From assembly GCA_963800335.1 (NCBI GenBank), contig CAWDAN010000006.1, positions 1 through 64,000 of the forward strand: a stretch of 64,000 bases of DNA, given 5' to 3'. The stretch comes from Flavisphingopyxis sp963800335. Its GTDB lineage: Bacteria > Pseudomonadota > Alphaproteobacteria > Sphingomonadales > Sphingomonadaceae. Positions within the stretch are counted from its first letter, which is position 1; each line of letters begins with the position of its first letter. Under the pieces are notes generated by a model. That model had not been told where the DNA came from. It worked only from the letters and a program-made list of their open reading frames with translations, and made no database searches. Positions 17,188 through 23,891 of this stretch are shown here, piece by piece. A program made the translations under genes and the position numbers.

Positions 17188-17813
17188 GCGATTCCGCCGG
17201 CGACGCTCCCGACGATTTCGAACGCGCGGTCGAGGCGGCGGTGTTCGCCGCCGACGCGCCGATGAGCCCCGTCGAGATCGCCGCCTATGTTGGCGACGGG
17301 CCGGTAGCCGACGCGCTCACGGCGATCGCCCAGCGCCACGCCGGGCGCGGCATCGAACTCGTCGAGCGCGGCGGGCGCTGGCATTTCCAGACCGCCGCCG
17401 ACCTTGCGCACCTGCTCCGCCGAGAGCGCGACGAGCCGCGCAAACTGACGCGTGCCGGGCTCGAGGTGCTGGCGATCATTGCCTACCATGAGCCGGTCAG
17501 CCGCGCCGAAATCGAATCGATCCGCGGCGTCCAGACCGCGCGCGGAACGCTCGACGTGCTGATGGAGGCGGGCTGGATCCGTCCCGCCGGTCGCCGCGAC
17601 GTTCCCGGTCGACCGATCATTTACCGCACGACACCCGACTTCCTTACGCACTTCGGGCTCGAGAGCCGCAAGGACCTGCCCGGTCTCGACGACCTCAAGG
17701 CCGCGGGATTGCTCGATGCGGTCGACGATGCGCTTGAGCACGCTCTTGAAGATGCAATCGGCAATGACGAATTAACGCGGGCCGAACTGGTAAAGGATGG
17801 CGAGACCGAGTAG
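17184..17813 (+). CDS. scpB: Segregation and condensation protein ScpB
   Basis: 209 residues with two tandem winged-helix domains. The first covers about 12-85 (AVEAAVFAADAPMSPVEIA), the second about 90-170 with ALEVLAIIAYHEPVSR-like sequence (here GLEVLAIIAYHEPVSRAEIE) and RGVQTARGTLDVLMEAGWI. ScpB dimers bind ScpA and load on SMC. The acidic C-terminal tail is dispensable in relatives. Forty-three bases separate it from tatA. Confidence 0.94.
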   Translation: MSDSAGDAPDDFERAVEAAVFAADAPMSPVEIAAYVGDGPVADALTAIAQRHAGRGIELVERGGRWHFQTAADLAHLLRRERDEPRKLTRAGLEVLAIIAYHEPVSRAEIESIRGVQTARGTLDVLMEAGWIRPAGRRDVPGRPIIYRTTPDFLTHFGLESRKDLPGLDDLKAAGLLDAVDDALEHALEDAIGNDELTRAELVKDGETE

Positions 17814-17856
17814 GGTCGCAGGCTAGCATTTACGGCGGGATTTACGGAGTATTTCG

Positions 17857-18138
17857 ATGGGTGGTTTCAGCATCTGGCACTGGCTCGTTCTGGGCGTCAT
17901 CGTCCTGCTGTTGTTCGGCAAGGGGCGGTTTTCGGACATGATGGGCGATGTCGCCAAAGGCATCAAAAGCTTCAAGCAGGGCATGAGCGAAGACGACGCC
18001 AAGCCCGATGGCTCGCCGACCGCCCAGGGCCGGATCGAAGTCCAGCCGCCGCGCGACCTGTCGGCATCGCCGCCACCGGCCGAACAGCCGCATGTCGCGC
18101 CTGCGCCATCCGAACCCGGCGACGGCCGCCAGGGCTAG
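17857..18138 (+). CDS. tatA: Twin-arginine translocase subunit TatA
   Basis: 93 residues. An N-terminal membrane helix (about 5-22, WHWLVLGVIVLLLFG) is followed by the FGKG hinge and an amphipathic helix (RFSDMMGDVAKGIKSFKQGM), then a Pro-rich acidic tail. TatA oligomerises to permeabilise the inner membrane for folded proteins delivered by TatBC. The FGKGR-hinge and the short length separate it from TatB. First of tatA-tatB-tatC. Confidence 0.95.
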   Translation: MGGFSIWHWLVLGVIVLLLFGKGRFSDMMGDVAKGIKSFKQGMSEDDAKPDGSPTAQGRIEVQPPRDLSASPPPAEQPHVAPAPSEPGDGRQG

Positions 18139-18174
18139 GCCCGACTGAAAAGGGGCCGCGGGGCCGCCAATCCT

Positions 18175-18555
18175 ATGTTCGATATCGGATCGACCGAATT
18201 GCTGATGGTCGCGGTGGTGGCCTTGGTCGTCATCGGGCCCAAGGACCTGCCCAAGGCGATGCGCGTCGTTGGCCACTGGGTCGGCAAGGCACGTGGTTTC
18301 GCGCGCCAGATGCGCGCCGGCTTCGACGATATCGTGCGTGAGAGCGAGCTGGCCGAGCTCGAAAAGAAATGGGCCGAGGAAAACGCCCGGATCATGCGCG
18401 AATTTCCTTCGACCGGCGATACGATGGAAATGCAGCCGCTGGCGCCGCCTGCTGCGACAACGGCCGACGAACCGTTGCTGCCCGGGATCGACGAGAGCAA
18501 GGCGTCGCCTGACGATGGATCGCCCGACACCGACGAACGGGGACCGGCGCAGTGA
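18175..18555 (+). CDS. tatB: Twin-arginine translocase subunit TatB
   Basis: 126 residues. The N-terminus MFDIGSTELLMVAVVALVVI with the following GPKDLPKAMR hinge is the TatB type; the glutamate in the membrane helix is present. The amphipathic helix runs to about 70, followed by an acidic Pro-rich tail. TatB forms the substrate-receptor complex with TatC. The stop overlaps the tatC start by four bases. Confidence 0.95.
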   Translation: MFDIGSTELLMVAVVALVVIGPKDLPKAMRVVGHWVGKARGFARQMRAGFDDIVRESELAELEKKWAEENARIMREFPSTGDTMEMQPLAPPAATTADEPLLPGIDESKASPDDGSPDTDERGPAQ

Positions 18556-19331
18556 CCGACCAGGACGTCCCGCCCGAAGCCGGTGAGATCGACGCGAGCA
18601 AGGCGCCTTTGCTCGAGCACCTGATCGAATTGCGCTCGCGGCTCTTGTGGTCGCTCGCGGCGATCGTCGTGGCGTTCTTCGCCTGTCTCTATTTCGCGCG
18701 CGATATCTTCGCCTTCCTCGTCCAGCCGCTGGTGGCGGCGGGGCAGGGCAAGATCATCTATACCCAGCTGTTCGAGGCGTTCTTTGTCGAGATCAAGGTG
18801 GCGCTGTTCGCGGCGATGATGATCGCCTTTCCGGTGATCGCCAACCAGCTGTGGAAGTTCGTCGCGCCGGGGCTGTATGGCAAGGAAAAGCGGGCGTTGC
18901 TGCCCTTCCTGCTTGCCACCCCGGTGCTCTTCTTCACCGGCGCAAGTCTCGCTTATTACGGCGCGGTGCCGGTCGCGCTCAAGTTCCTGCTCGGTTATCA
19001 GGGCGATTATGGCGGGATCACGCAGGAGGCGCTGCCTGCGGTCGGCAACTATCTCGACTTCATCATGCGGTTCATCATGGCGTTCGGCATCGCATTCCAG
19101 CTGCCGATCCTGCTGATGTTGCTCGAGCGTGCGGGCGTCGTCAGCTATGACCAGCTGAAATCGGCCAGGCGTTATGCGATCGTTGCGGCGTTCCTTATCG
19201 CCGCGATCTTTACCCCGCCCGATGTGCTGAGCCAGTTCATGCTCGCGCTGCCGATCGTGCTGCTGTACGAAATTTCGTTGATCGCGATTCGCATCACGCA
19301 AAGAAAAAGGGCGGCTCAGCCGTCAGACTGA
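18552..19331 (+). CDS. tatC: Twin-arginine translocase subunit TatC
   Basis: 259 residues, GTG start, six membrane helices. The N-terminal signature LEHLIELRSRLLWSL, the FEAFFVEIKVALFAA loop and FIMAFGIAFQLPILLMLL match TatC, the signal-peptide receptor of the Tat pathway. The last eight codons run into a strong hairpin that ends the operon. Confidence 0.96.
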   Translation: MTDQDVPPEAGEIDASKAPLLEHLIELRSRLLWSLAAIVVAFFACLYFARDIFAFLVQPLVAAGQGKIIYTQLFEAFFVEIKVALFAAMMIAFPVIANQLWKFVAPGLYGKEKRALLPFLLATPVLFFTGASLAYYGAVPVALKFLLGYQGDYGGITQEALPAVGNYLDFIMRFIMAFGIAFQLPILLMLLERAGVVSYDQLKSARRYAIVAAFLIAAIFTPPDVLSQFMLALPIVLLYEISLIAIRITQRKRAAQPSD

Positions 19332-19342
19332 GCCGCCCTTTT
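19305..19342. terminator. Bidirectional intrinsic terminator after tatC
   Basis: GGGCGGCTCAG (19309-19319) pairs with CTGAGCCGCCC (19328-19338); AAAAA precedes and TTTT follows. The tatC stop lies inside the stem. It can serve both tatC and the opposing entericidin-like gene. Confidence 0.9.
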
Positions 19343-19361
19343 GCCATTCGGTGTTGGCGTA

Positions 19362-19490
19362 TCAATCGGCAGCGTCGGCAACCGTATCGCCAACCGATTC
19401 AACGTCCTTGCCCATGCCGTGGATCGTGTTGCACGCCGAAATGAACAGCATGCTCGAAGCGGCGAGGCCAATCAGAACCTTGCGAACCAT
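19362..19490 (-). CDS. Entericidin A/B-family small lipoprotein
   Basis: 42 residues, easily missed because of its size. Signal peptide ending SMLFISAC (lipidated Cys20), then the short mature part NTIHGMGKDVESVGDTVADA. The pattern C-N-T-x-x-G-x-G-K-D-V is diagnostic of the entericidin family, tiny cell-envelope lipoproteins linked in E. coli to stationary-phase bacteriolysis as a toxin/antidote pair. AAGGAGA lies seven bases before the ATG, which supports expression. Only one copy is seen, so no antidote partner is evident here. Convergent with tatC. Confidence 0.88.
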   Translation of the reverse strand: MVRKVLIGLAASSMLFISACNTIHGMGKDVESVGDTVADAAD

Positions 19491-19935
19491 AATCGTTCTC
19501 CTTGTCTGGGGACCGGAGCATTGCCGGCACCCCTTGGATGACGACCTATAAACCCGCGACGGGGTTGCGGGTTCCCTTCACGCGTTAACGACTGGGCCGA
19601 TGTCAGGGGCACCCTGCCACCCAAGGTAAGTTGAAAGGCGGGGTCTGGAACGAAAACCGGGCCCGGTGGCGCCTCGGGGGGGGGAGGGAGTGCGCGACCG
19701 GGCCCGTATCGTGGGGATAGCGAGAGCGGGGGGGCAATATATTCGCTATCCGACTATCATAACGGCGCAGGACGATAGGGGTTCCCGAGTTTTTGAACTT
19801 TTTTGTCGAGGCGCGAAAATGGTAGATTTTCGTGGGGTTTCGCCCGCATCGGGGACGTGGCGATCACCAGCAGTCTGGCTATATGGCAAAAAAGCGCCAA
19901 ATAGGATCGATGTCTATGCGTAGAGGAGGCCGTTG
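19491..19935. other. G-rich noncoding region with inverted repeats
   Basis: 445 bases without a convincing gene. It contains a stem AACCCGC/GCGGGTT (19551-19573), a run of nine G (19676-19684), a run of seven G (19728-19734), and an inverted repeat CGGGCCCGGT (19658-19667) with ACCGGGCCCG (19697-19706) enclosing the G9 tract. A further hairpin CGAAAAT/ATTTTCG stands near 19815-19835. It must carry the promoters of the entericidin-like gene and of the pair beginning at 19936. A frame from 19666 to 19923 lacks a ribosome-binding site and looks spurious. Confidence 0.6.
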
Positions 19936-20289
19936 ATGGCCCTTGAGAGACAGGAAACCGAGACACGCGAAACGACCCGTCGCCTGCAAATGGGCGGACT
20001 GGGATTGTTCGTCGTCCTGCTGATGATCAGCATCGCCGGCCTGATGGGCGAGCGCGACGGAGTCGATCGTCCGCCCGATCCGACCGACGCGGCAAACGGA
20101 CTCGACATGACCGCCTCGAATGAACCGCTCGTCGAACTTGGCGTCCAACCGCCGCTCAAGGATTCGGCCGCGCAGAACGACGTAACGCCGGTGCCGCCGC
20201 CTGCGACGCAGCCGAACAGCGCGCCGCAGGTCGTGCCCGACCTCAGGCCCGATCCGGAACTCGATAAAGCGAAGCGCCAGAACCAGTGA
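19936..20289 (+). CDS. Single-pass membrane protein of unknown function
   Basis: 117 residues from the ATG preceded by GAGGAGG at seven bases. A short charged N-terminus (ERQETETRETTRRLQ) is followed by one membrane helix (about 18-38, GGLGLFVVLLMISIAGLMG) and a periplasmic tail that is rich in Pro, Asp and Asn with no recognisable domain. The stop overlaps the GTG start of the GldG-like gene by four bases, so the two proteins are probably made together and may form a complex. I know no named family for it. Confidence 0.75.
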   Translation: MALERQETETRETTRRLQMGGLGLFVVLLMISIAGLMGERDGVDRPPDPTDAANGLDMTASNEPLVELGVQPPLKDSAAQNDVTPVPPPATQPNSAPQVVPDLRPDPELDKAKRQNQ

Positions 20290-21521
20290 CGCGAGTACGC
20301 AGTGCGAGCCTTTATGCCGTCGCCGCAGGGGGTGCCGCTGCGCTGTTGGTGATCGGCTGGGGACTGACCCTGGGCGGCGGGCTGCAGCTCGGCCGGCTCG
20401 ACCCGCTGTTTTCCTTGCCCGGGCGGATCGTGGTCGCCGCCGGGCTGGCAATCCTGATGCGCGCACGTCCCCGCGTCGAGGCGCTTGTCGCCGCGCTGGT
20501 CATGCTCGTCCTGAGCCTCGCGCTGGATGTCGCGCTGGGTATCGTGCTGGCGACGCGCTTTGCCTGGCCGCAGGCAATCTTCGCATTGGTGGTGCAGGCT
20601 GCCGTCTGGGCAGCGGCGCATGTCGTCCTGACCCGGATCGGCGGCCGGTCGCCGGGCCTAGTTGTTACCGGTTTCGCAGCGGGCGCGGCGCTGCTTGCGA
20701 TCGCCGCAGGGTGGCTGACACCCGCAATGTATGCGCCAGCGAGAAGCGGAACAACGCCGCGGCTGGCAATCGTATCGGGCGTCCCGATCGAGTGGAGCGG
20801 ACCCGCCGACATGACGGCGATCCTCGACAACAGCGCGCAGCAATCACCGCTGCTGCCGGCATTCGCCGCACGGTTTTCGGTCGTCCAGCCCGATGTCATC
20901 GATGCAGCGCGGCTTAAAGGCGTCGATGTCCTGCTGCTCGCCCATCCGCGCGCCCTGCAGCCAGCCGAACTCGTCGCGATCGATCGCTGGGTTCGCGATG
21001 GCGGTCGTGCGCTGATCCTCGCCGATGCGCTGCTCTCGTGGCCGCCCGATTATCCGCTCGGCGATCGCCGCAATCCGCCGATCACCAGCCTGCTGACGCC
21101 GATGCTCGGCCATTGGGGTCTCGCACTCGACCCGCCTGCCAGCGACGGCGACGATGTCTTCATGGCGGGCGGTTCGCGGGTCCATGCGCTGAGCACGGGC
21201 CGGTTTCACACAACCGGTCGCGACTGCGCGATCGCACTAGCGGGCCGCAGCGCCGAATGCAGACTGGGTCGCGGCCGGGCGGTGCTGATCGCCGACGCGG
21301 ACCTGCTCAACCCCGTTTTATGGTCGGGCGGTGGTGCCAGCGCGGCGCGCTGGCGCGAGGGTAATCTCGACTGGATCATCGGACAGATCGAACAACTGGC
21401 CGGTTCGCAACGCGCCGCGATGGCGATGCCGTCGTGGAAAACGGCAGGCCCCGATCGCGGCGAGTCGGCAAGGTCGGCTGGTAAGTCACAGGAACAAGGG
21501 GGGAACCTCGATCAACGATGA
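20286..21521 (+). CDS. Membrane protein with GldG-like (ABC-transporter auxiliary) domain
   Basis: 411 residues, GTG start. The first ~150 residues contain about five hydrophobic segments. The rest is a soluble domain resembling the ABC_transp_aux/GldG region: RLAIVSGVPIEW, an LLPAF segment, then VDVLLLAHPRALQPAELVAIDRWVRDGGRALILADALL in its class-typical order (short pieces: DVLLLAHPR, RWVRDGGRALI). In Bacteroidetes GldG works with an ABC transporter in gliding; no ATPase or permease gene lies here. The C-terminus is basic. It ends 220 bases before mraZ. Function unknown; an envelope role is a guess from its position. Confidence 0.68.
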   Translation: MTRVRSASLYAVAAGGAAALLVIGWGLTLGGGLQLGRLDPLFSLPGRIVVAAGLAILMRARPRVEALVAALVMLVLSLALDVALGIVLATRFAWPQAIFALVVQAAVWAAAHVVLTRIGGRSPGLVVTGFAAGAALLAIAAGWLTPAMYAPARSGTTPRLAIVSGVPIEWSGPADMTAILDNSAQQSPLLPAFAARFSVVQPDVIDAARLKGVDVLLLAHPRALQPAELVAIDRWVRDGGRALILADALLSWPPDYPLGDRRNPPITSLLTPMLGHWGLALDPPASDGDDVFMAGGSRVHALSTGRFHTTGRDCAIALAGRSAECRLGRGRAVLIADADLLNPVLWSGGGASAARWREGNLDWIIGQIEQLAGSQRAAMAMPSWKTAGPDRGESARSAGKSQEQGGNLDQR

Positions 21522-21559
21522 CGAAAGCAGACCGGTAAAAACCCGCGGAAAACCGTTTA

Positions 21560-21591
21560 TTGACGAAGTATCCCTAATTTTCCCGTAATAT
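21560..21591 (+). promoter_or_regulatory. Possible promoter of the dcw cluster
   Basis: TTGACG (21560-21565) is followed by TAATAT (21586-21591), spacing 20, or GTAATA with spacing 19. The spacing is long for a housekeeping promoter, so this is tentative. It overlaps the MraZ repeats, as expected if MraZ represses from there. Confidence 0.35.
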
Positions 21592-21604
21592 CCCCTTTTC
21601 ACCC
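21571..21604 (+). promoter_or_regulatory. MraZ operator: four CCC repeats at exact 10-base period
   Basis: TCCC occurs at 21571, 21581 and 21591, and ACCC at 21601, so the repeats fall on one face of the helix (GGGA on the other strand). MraZ proteins bind three or more direct repeats of TGGGN with 5-base spacers, that is a 10-base period, upstream of their own gene. Position (about 140-170 bases before mraZ) and spacing fit autoregulation of the whole cluster. Confidence 0.8.
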
Positions 21605-21741
21605 GCGTCGGTCACTGGTATGTCCTTGTGGGAGAGGGGCACTTATCCGTGCTGCACTAATTCCCGGACCGCCGATCATGCGCGCGGCCCGTCGGAGGCG
21701 GCTGTGTCCCGCTCGGACGGCTTGGTATCAAGGGGTGAACA

Positions 21742-22251
21742 GTGGCAGTCCCAGGGCTCTTTTCCGGACCCGCGATTTCCGCGATTGACGACAAGGGTCG
21801 TCTCGCCGTGCCAGCCAACCTGCGCAATTCGATCCCCGCCGACGACGACAGCCCGAGCGACGCCAAGGGTGGCCGCACGTTGTGCATCACCCGTCACGAG
21901 CGCTCCGACTGCCTGATCGCCTTCGGCCCCGACCGTCTCCGCAAGATGCAGGATGCGATCGAGCGCGAAGAGCAGGTCGCCCTTGCCCGCGGCGAGGATT
22001 ACGATCGCGACGCCGCCAACCGCCGCAAGTTCGGCCTCGTCGAGACCGTGACACTCGACGGCAGCGGCCGGTTCATCGTGCCGCCCTTCCTAAAGGATGT
22101 CGGCAAGCTCGATCGCCAGGTTTTCTTCCACGGTGCCGGCGAGTATTTCGAATTGTGGGACCCCGAGGTCCTGCTCGCGCGCGACGACAGCTACGAGCCG
22201 CTCAAGCAGGCCTGCCGCTTCTACCGTGACAATGCGGGCAAGAAGAAGTGA
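21742..22251 (+). CDS. mraZ: Transcriptional regulator MraZ
   Basis: 169 residues, GTG start. Two SpoVT/AbrB-like repeats are visible: SAIDDKGRLAVPANLR (about 12-27) and VTLDGSGRFIVPPFL (about 101-115). MraZ binds the repeats upstream of its gene and represses the division and cell wall cluster. It is longer than the E. coli protein (about 150), with an insert DDDSPSDAKGG in the first repeat, as common in alphaproteobacteria. The stop overlaps the rsmH start by four bases. Confidence 0.95.
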   Translation: MAVPGLFSGPAISAIDDKGRLAVPANLRNSIPADDDSPSDAKGGRTLCITRHERSDCLIAFGPDRLRKMQDAIEREEQVALARGEDYDRDAANRRKFGLVETVTLDGSGRFIVPPFLKDVGKLDRQVFFHGAGEYFELWDPEVLLARDDSYEPLKQACRFYRDNAGKKK

Positions 22252-23232
22252 GCGCGTCCGTGAACCTGTCCGACGGCACGCCACATGTTCCCGTCCTGCT
22301 CGACGAGGTGGTCGCCGCGCTGGCGCCGCAGCCGGCCGAGACCCACGTCGACGGCACGTTCGGCGCGGGCGGCTATTCGCGCGCCTTGCTTGCTGCGGGC
22401 GCGCGCGTCATCGGCATCGATCGCGATCCCGATGCGGTCGCGACGGGTCGCGAACTCGAGGCCGAGAATGCCGATTTCACGATGATCGCGGGCCTGTTCT
22501 CCGATCTTGCCAGCCAGCTCGCCGAGCGCGATATCGATCAGGTCGACGGCGTTACCTTCGACATCGGCGTGTCGTCGATGCAGTTCGACCAGGGTGAGCG
22601 CGGCTTTTCGTTCCAGGCCGACGGCCCGCTCGACATGCGCATGAGCCAGGCGGGAATGACCGCCGCCGAATGGCTCAACAGCGCCGACGAAGCCGACATC
22701 GCCGACGTCATTTATCGCTATGGTGAGGAGCGCCGGTCGCGCCGGATCGCGCATGCGATCGTCGCAGGCGCGCCCGCTGACCACGACCGGCGAGCTTGCC
22801 CGCATCGTCCGCAAGGCGGTCGGCCACAAGCCGCATGACAAAAAGGACCCCGCGACGCGGGCGTTCCAGGCCATTCGTATTTTCATCAATGCCGAACTCG
22901 AGGAGCTTGAACGCGGTCTCGCCGCTGCCGAGCAGGTGCTGAAACCTGGCGGCCGTCTTGCCGTCGTCAGCTTCCACAGCCTCGAGGATCGGATCGTCAA
23001 AAGGTTTCTCAAACGCCGGAGCGGGGCGTTGGGAGCCGGGTCGCGTCATCACCCACCCACCCACCGTGACGCACCGGCTCCCACTTTCTCCTCGCTCGCC
23101 AAAGCGGTTCGGGCGTCGGACGCGGAAATCGCGCGCAATCCGCGTGCCCGTTCGGCGACCTTGCGCGCCGGTATCCGCAGTGCGGCGCCGGCATGGGATG
23201 ACACATTTGATCGGGAGGCCGCGGCATGTTGA
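22248..23232 (+). CDS. rsmH: 16S rRNA m4C1402 methyltransferase RsmH, apparent +1 frameshift
   Basis: Read with one base removed this is 327 residues, close to the family length. The first frame has HVPVLLDEVVAAL, the SAM site VDGTFGAGGYSRALL and FDIGVSSMQFD; the second has TTGELARIVRKAVG, ATRAFQAIRIFIN and LAVVSFHSLEDRIVK, all RsmH signatures. The break is at about 22761-22775 (GTCGCAGGCGCGCCCG), where removing one G from AGG gives AIVAARPLTTTGEL. RsmH modifies the decoding centre of 16S rRNA. Because both halves are well conserved, an insertion error is more likely than a real mutation. Overlaps ftsL by seven bases. Confidence 0.9.
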
Positions 23233-23891
23233 TGGCAGCACGCAAATTGCAGGGCATCGGTCTGGTCCTGTTCGTCCTGATGTTCGCGATGACGCTCTAT
23301 CCGGTGTCGCTGCGTGTCGCCGCGACCCGCAGCGAACTGGCCCAGGTCGAGTATGATGTGATGCAGACGCGGCTCAACATCCGCTATCTCGAAACCGAAT
23401 TCAGCGCGCGATCGAGCCTGCGCCAGCTCGAACGCTGGAACGCCGAGTCGCTCGGCTATGCCGCCCCCGAGGCGGCGCAGTTCCTGTCGGGCGAACGCGC
23501 GCTGGCTCAGCTCGACAGCCTGCAGCCCGTCTCCGGACCGCGTGCCGACCGCGCCTTGTTGGCGGTCGCCGAAGTGCCGCCGGTGGCCGCGCCGCGATCG
23601 GCCACGCAGATGATCATCGATGCCTCGATCCCGTCGGCGCAGGCGCGCGAACCCGTTCGTCCACAGATCGCCGACACCGCTGGTAAGAAGGCGCCGGCGA
23701 TGGTCGCGGCGAAGACCCCGACCGCAACGCCCAAGCCCGACGCCGCCAAGGCCGCGCCATCGACGTCCAGCCAGGCAACCAAGCAGGATCGCCGCCTCGC
23801 GATGCTCGATCAGCAGCTGCTGACGCCCGCCGCGCTGAATGCGATCGACAGCGCCGCGCGTGCGGAGGCGGGTGCGGGCCGGGCGCAATGA
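23226..23891 (+). CDS. ftsL: Cell division protein FtsL, with long C-terminal extension
   Basis: 221 residues, about twice the usual length. A membrane helix lies near 8-28 (GIGLVLFVLMFAMTLYPVSL), followed by the periplasmic coiled coil (about 30-75) with RSELAQVEYDVMQTRLNIRYLETEF in its position (short pieces: ELAQVEYDVM, IRYLETEFS), typical of alphaproteobacterial FtsL. Residues 100-221 are Ala/Pro/Thr/Lys-rich and probably disordered. FtsL helps activate FtsWI septal synthesis. Identity rests on topology and its place between rsmH and ftsI. Overlaps ftsI by four bases. Confidence 0.85.
   Translation: MLMAARKLQGIGLVLFVLMFAMTLYPVSLRVAATRSELAQVEYDVMQTRLNIRYLETEFSARSSLRQLERWNAESLGYAAPEAAQFLSGERALAQLDSLQPVSGPRADRALLAVAEVPPVAAPRSATQMIIDASIPSAQAREPVRPQIADTAGKKAPAMVAAKTPTATPKPDAAKAAPSTSSQATKQDRRLAMLDQQLLTPAALNAIDSAARAEAGAGRAQ

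Noticed and set aside
15380..19331. nagZ-scpA-scpB-tatABC as a new functional cluster
   Set aside because: This gene order is well known in alphaproteobacteria and needs no new explanation.
19666..19923. An 85-codon frame in the G-rich region
   Set aside because: No ribosome-binding site, no hydrophobic or conserved pattern, and it runs across homopolymers and inverted repeats.
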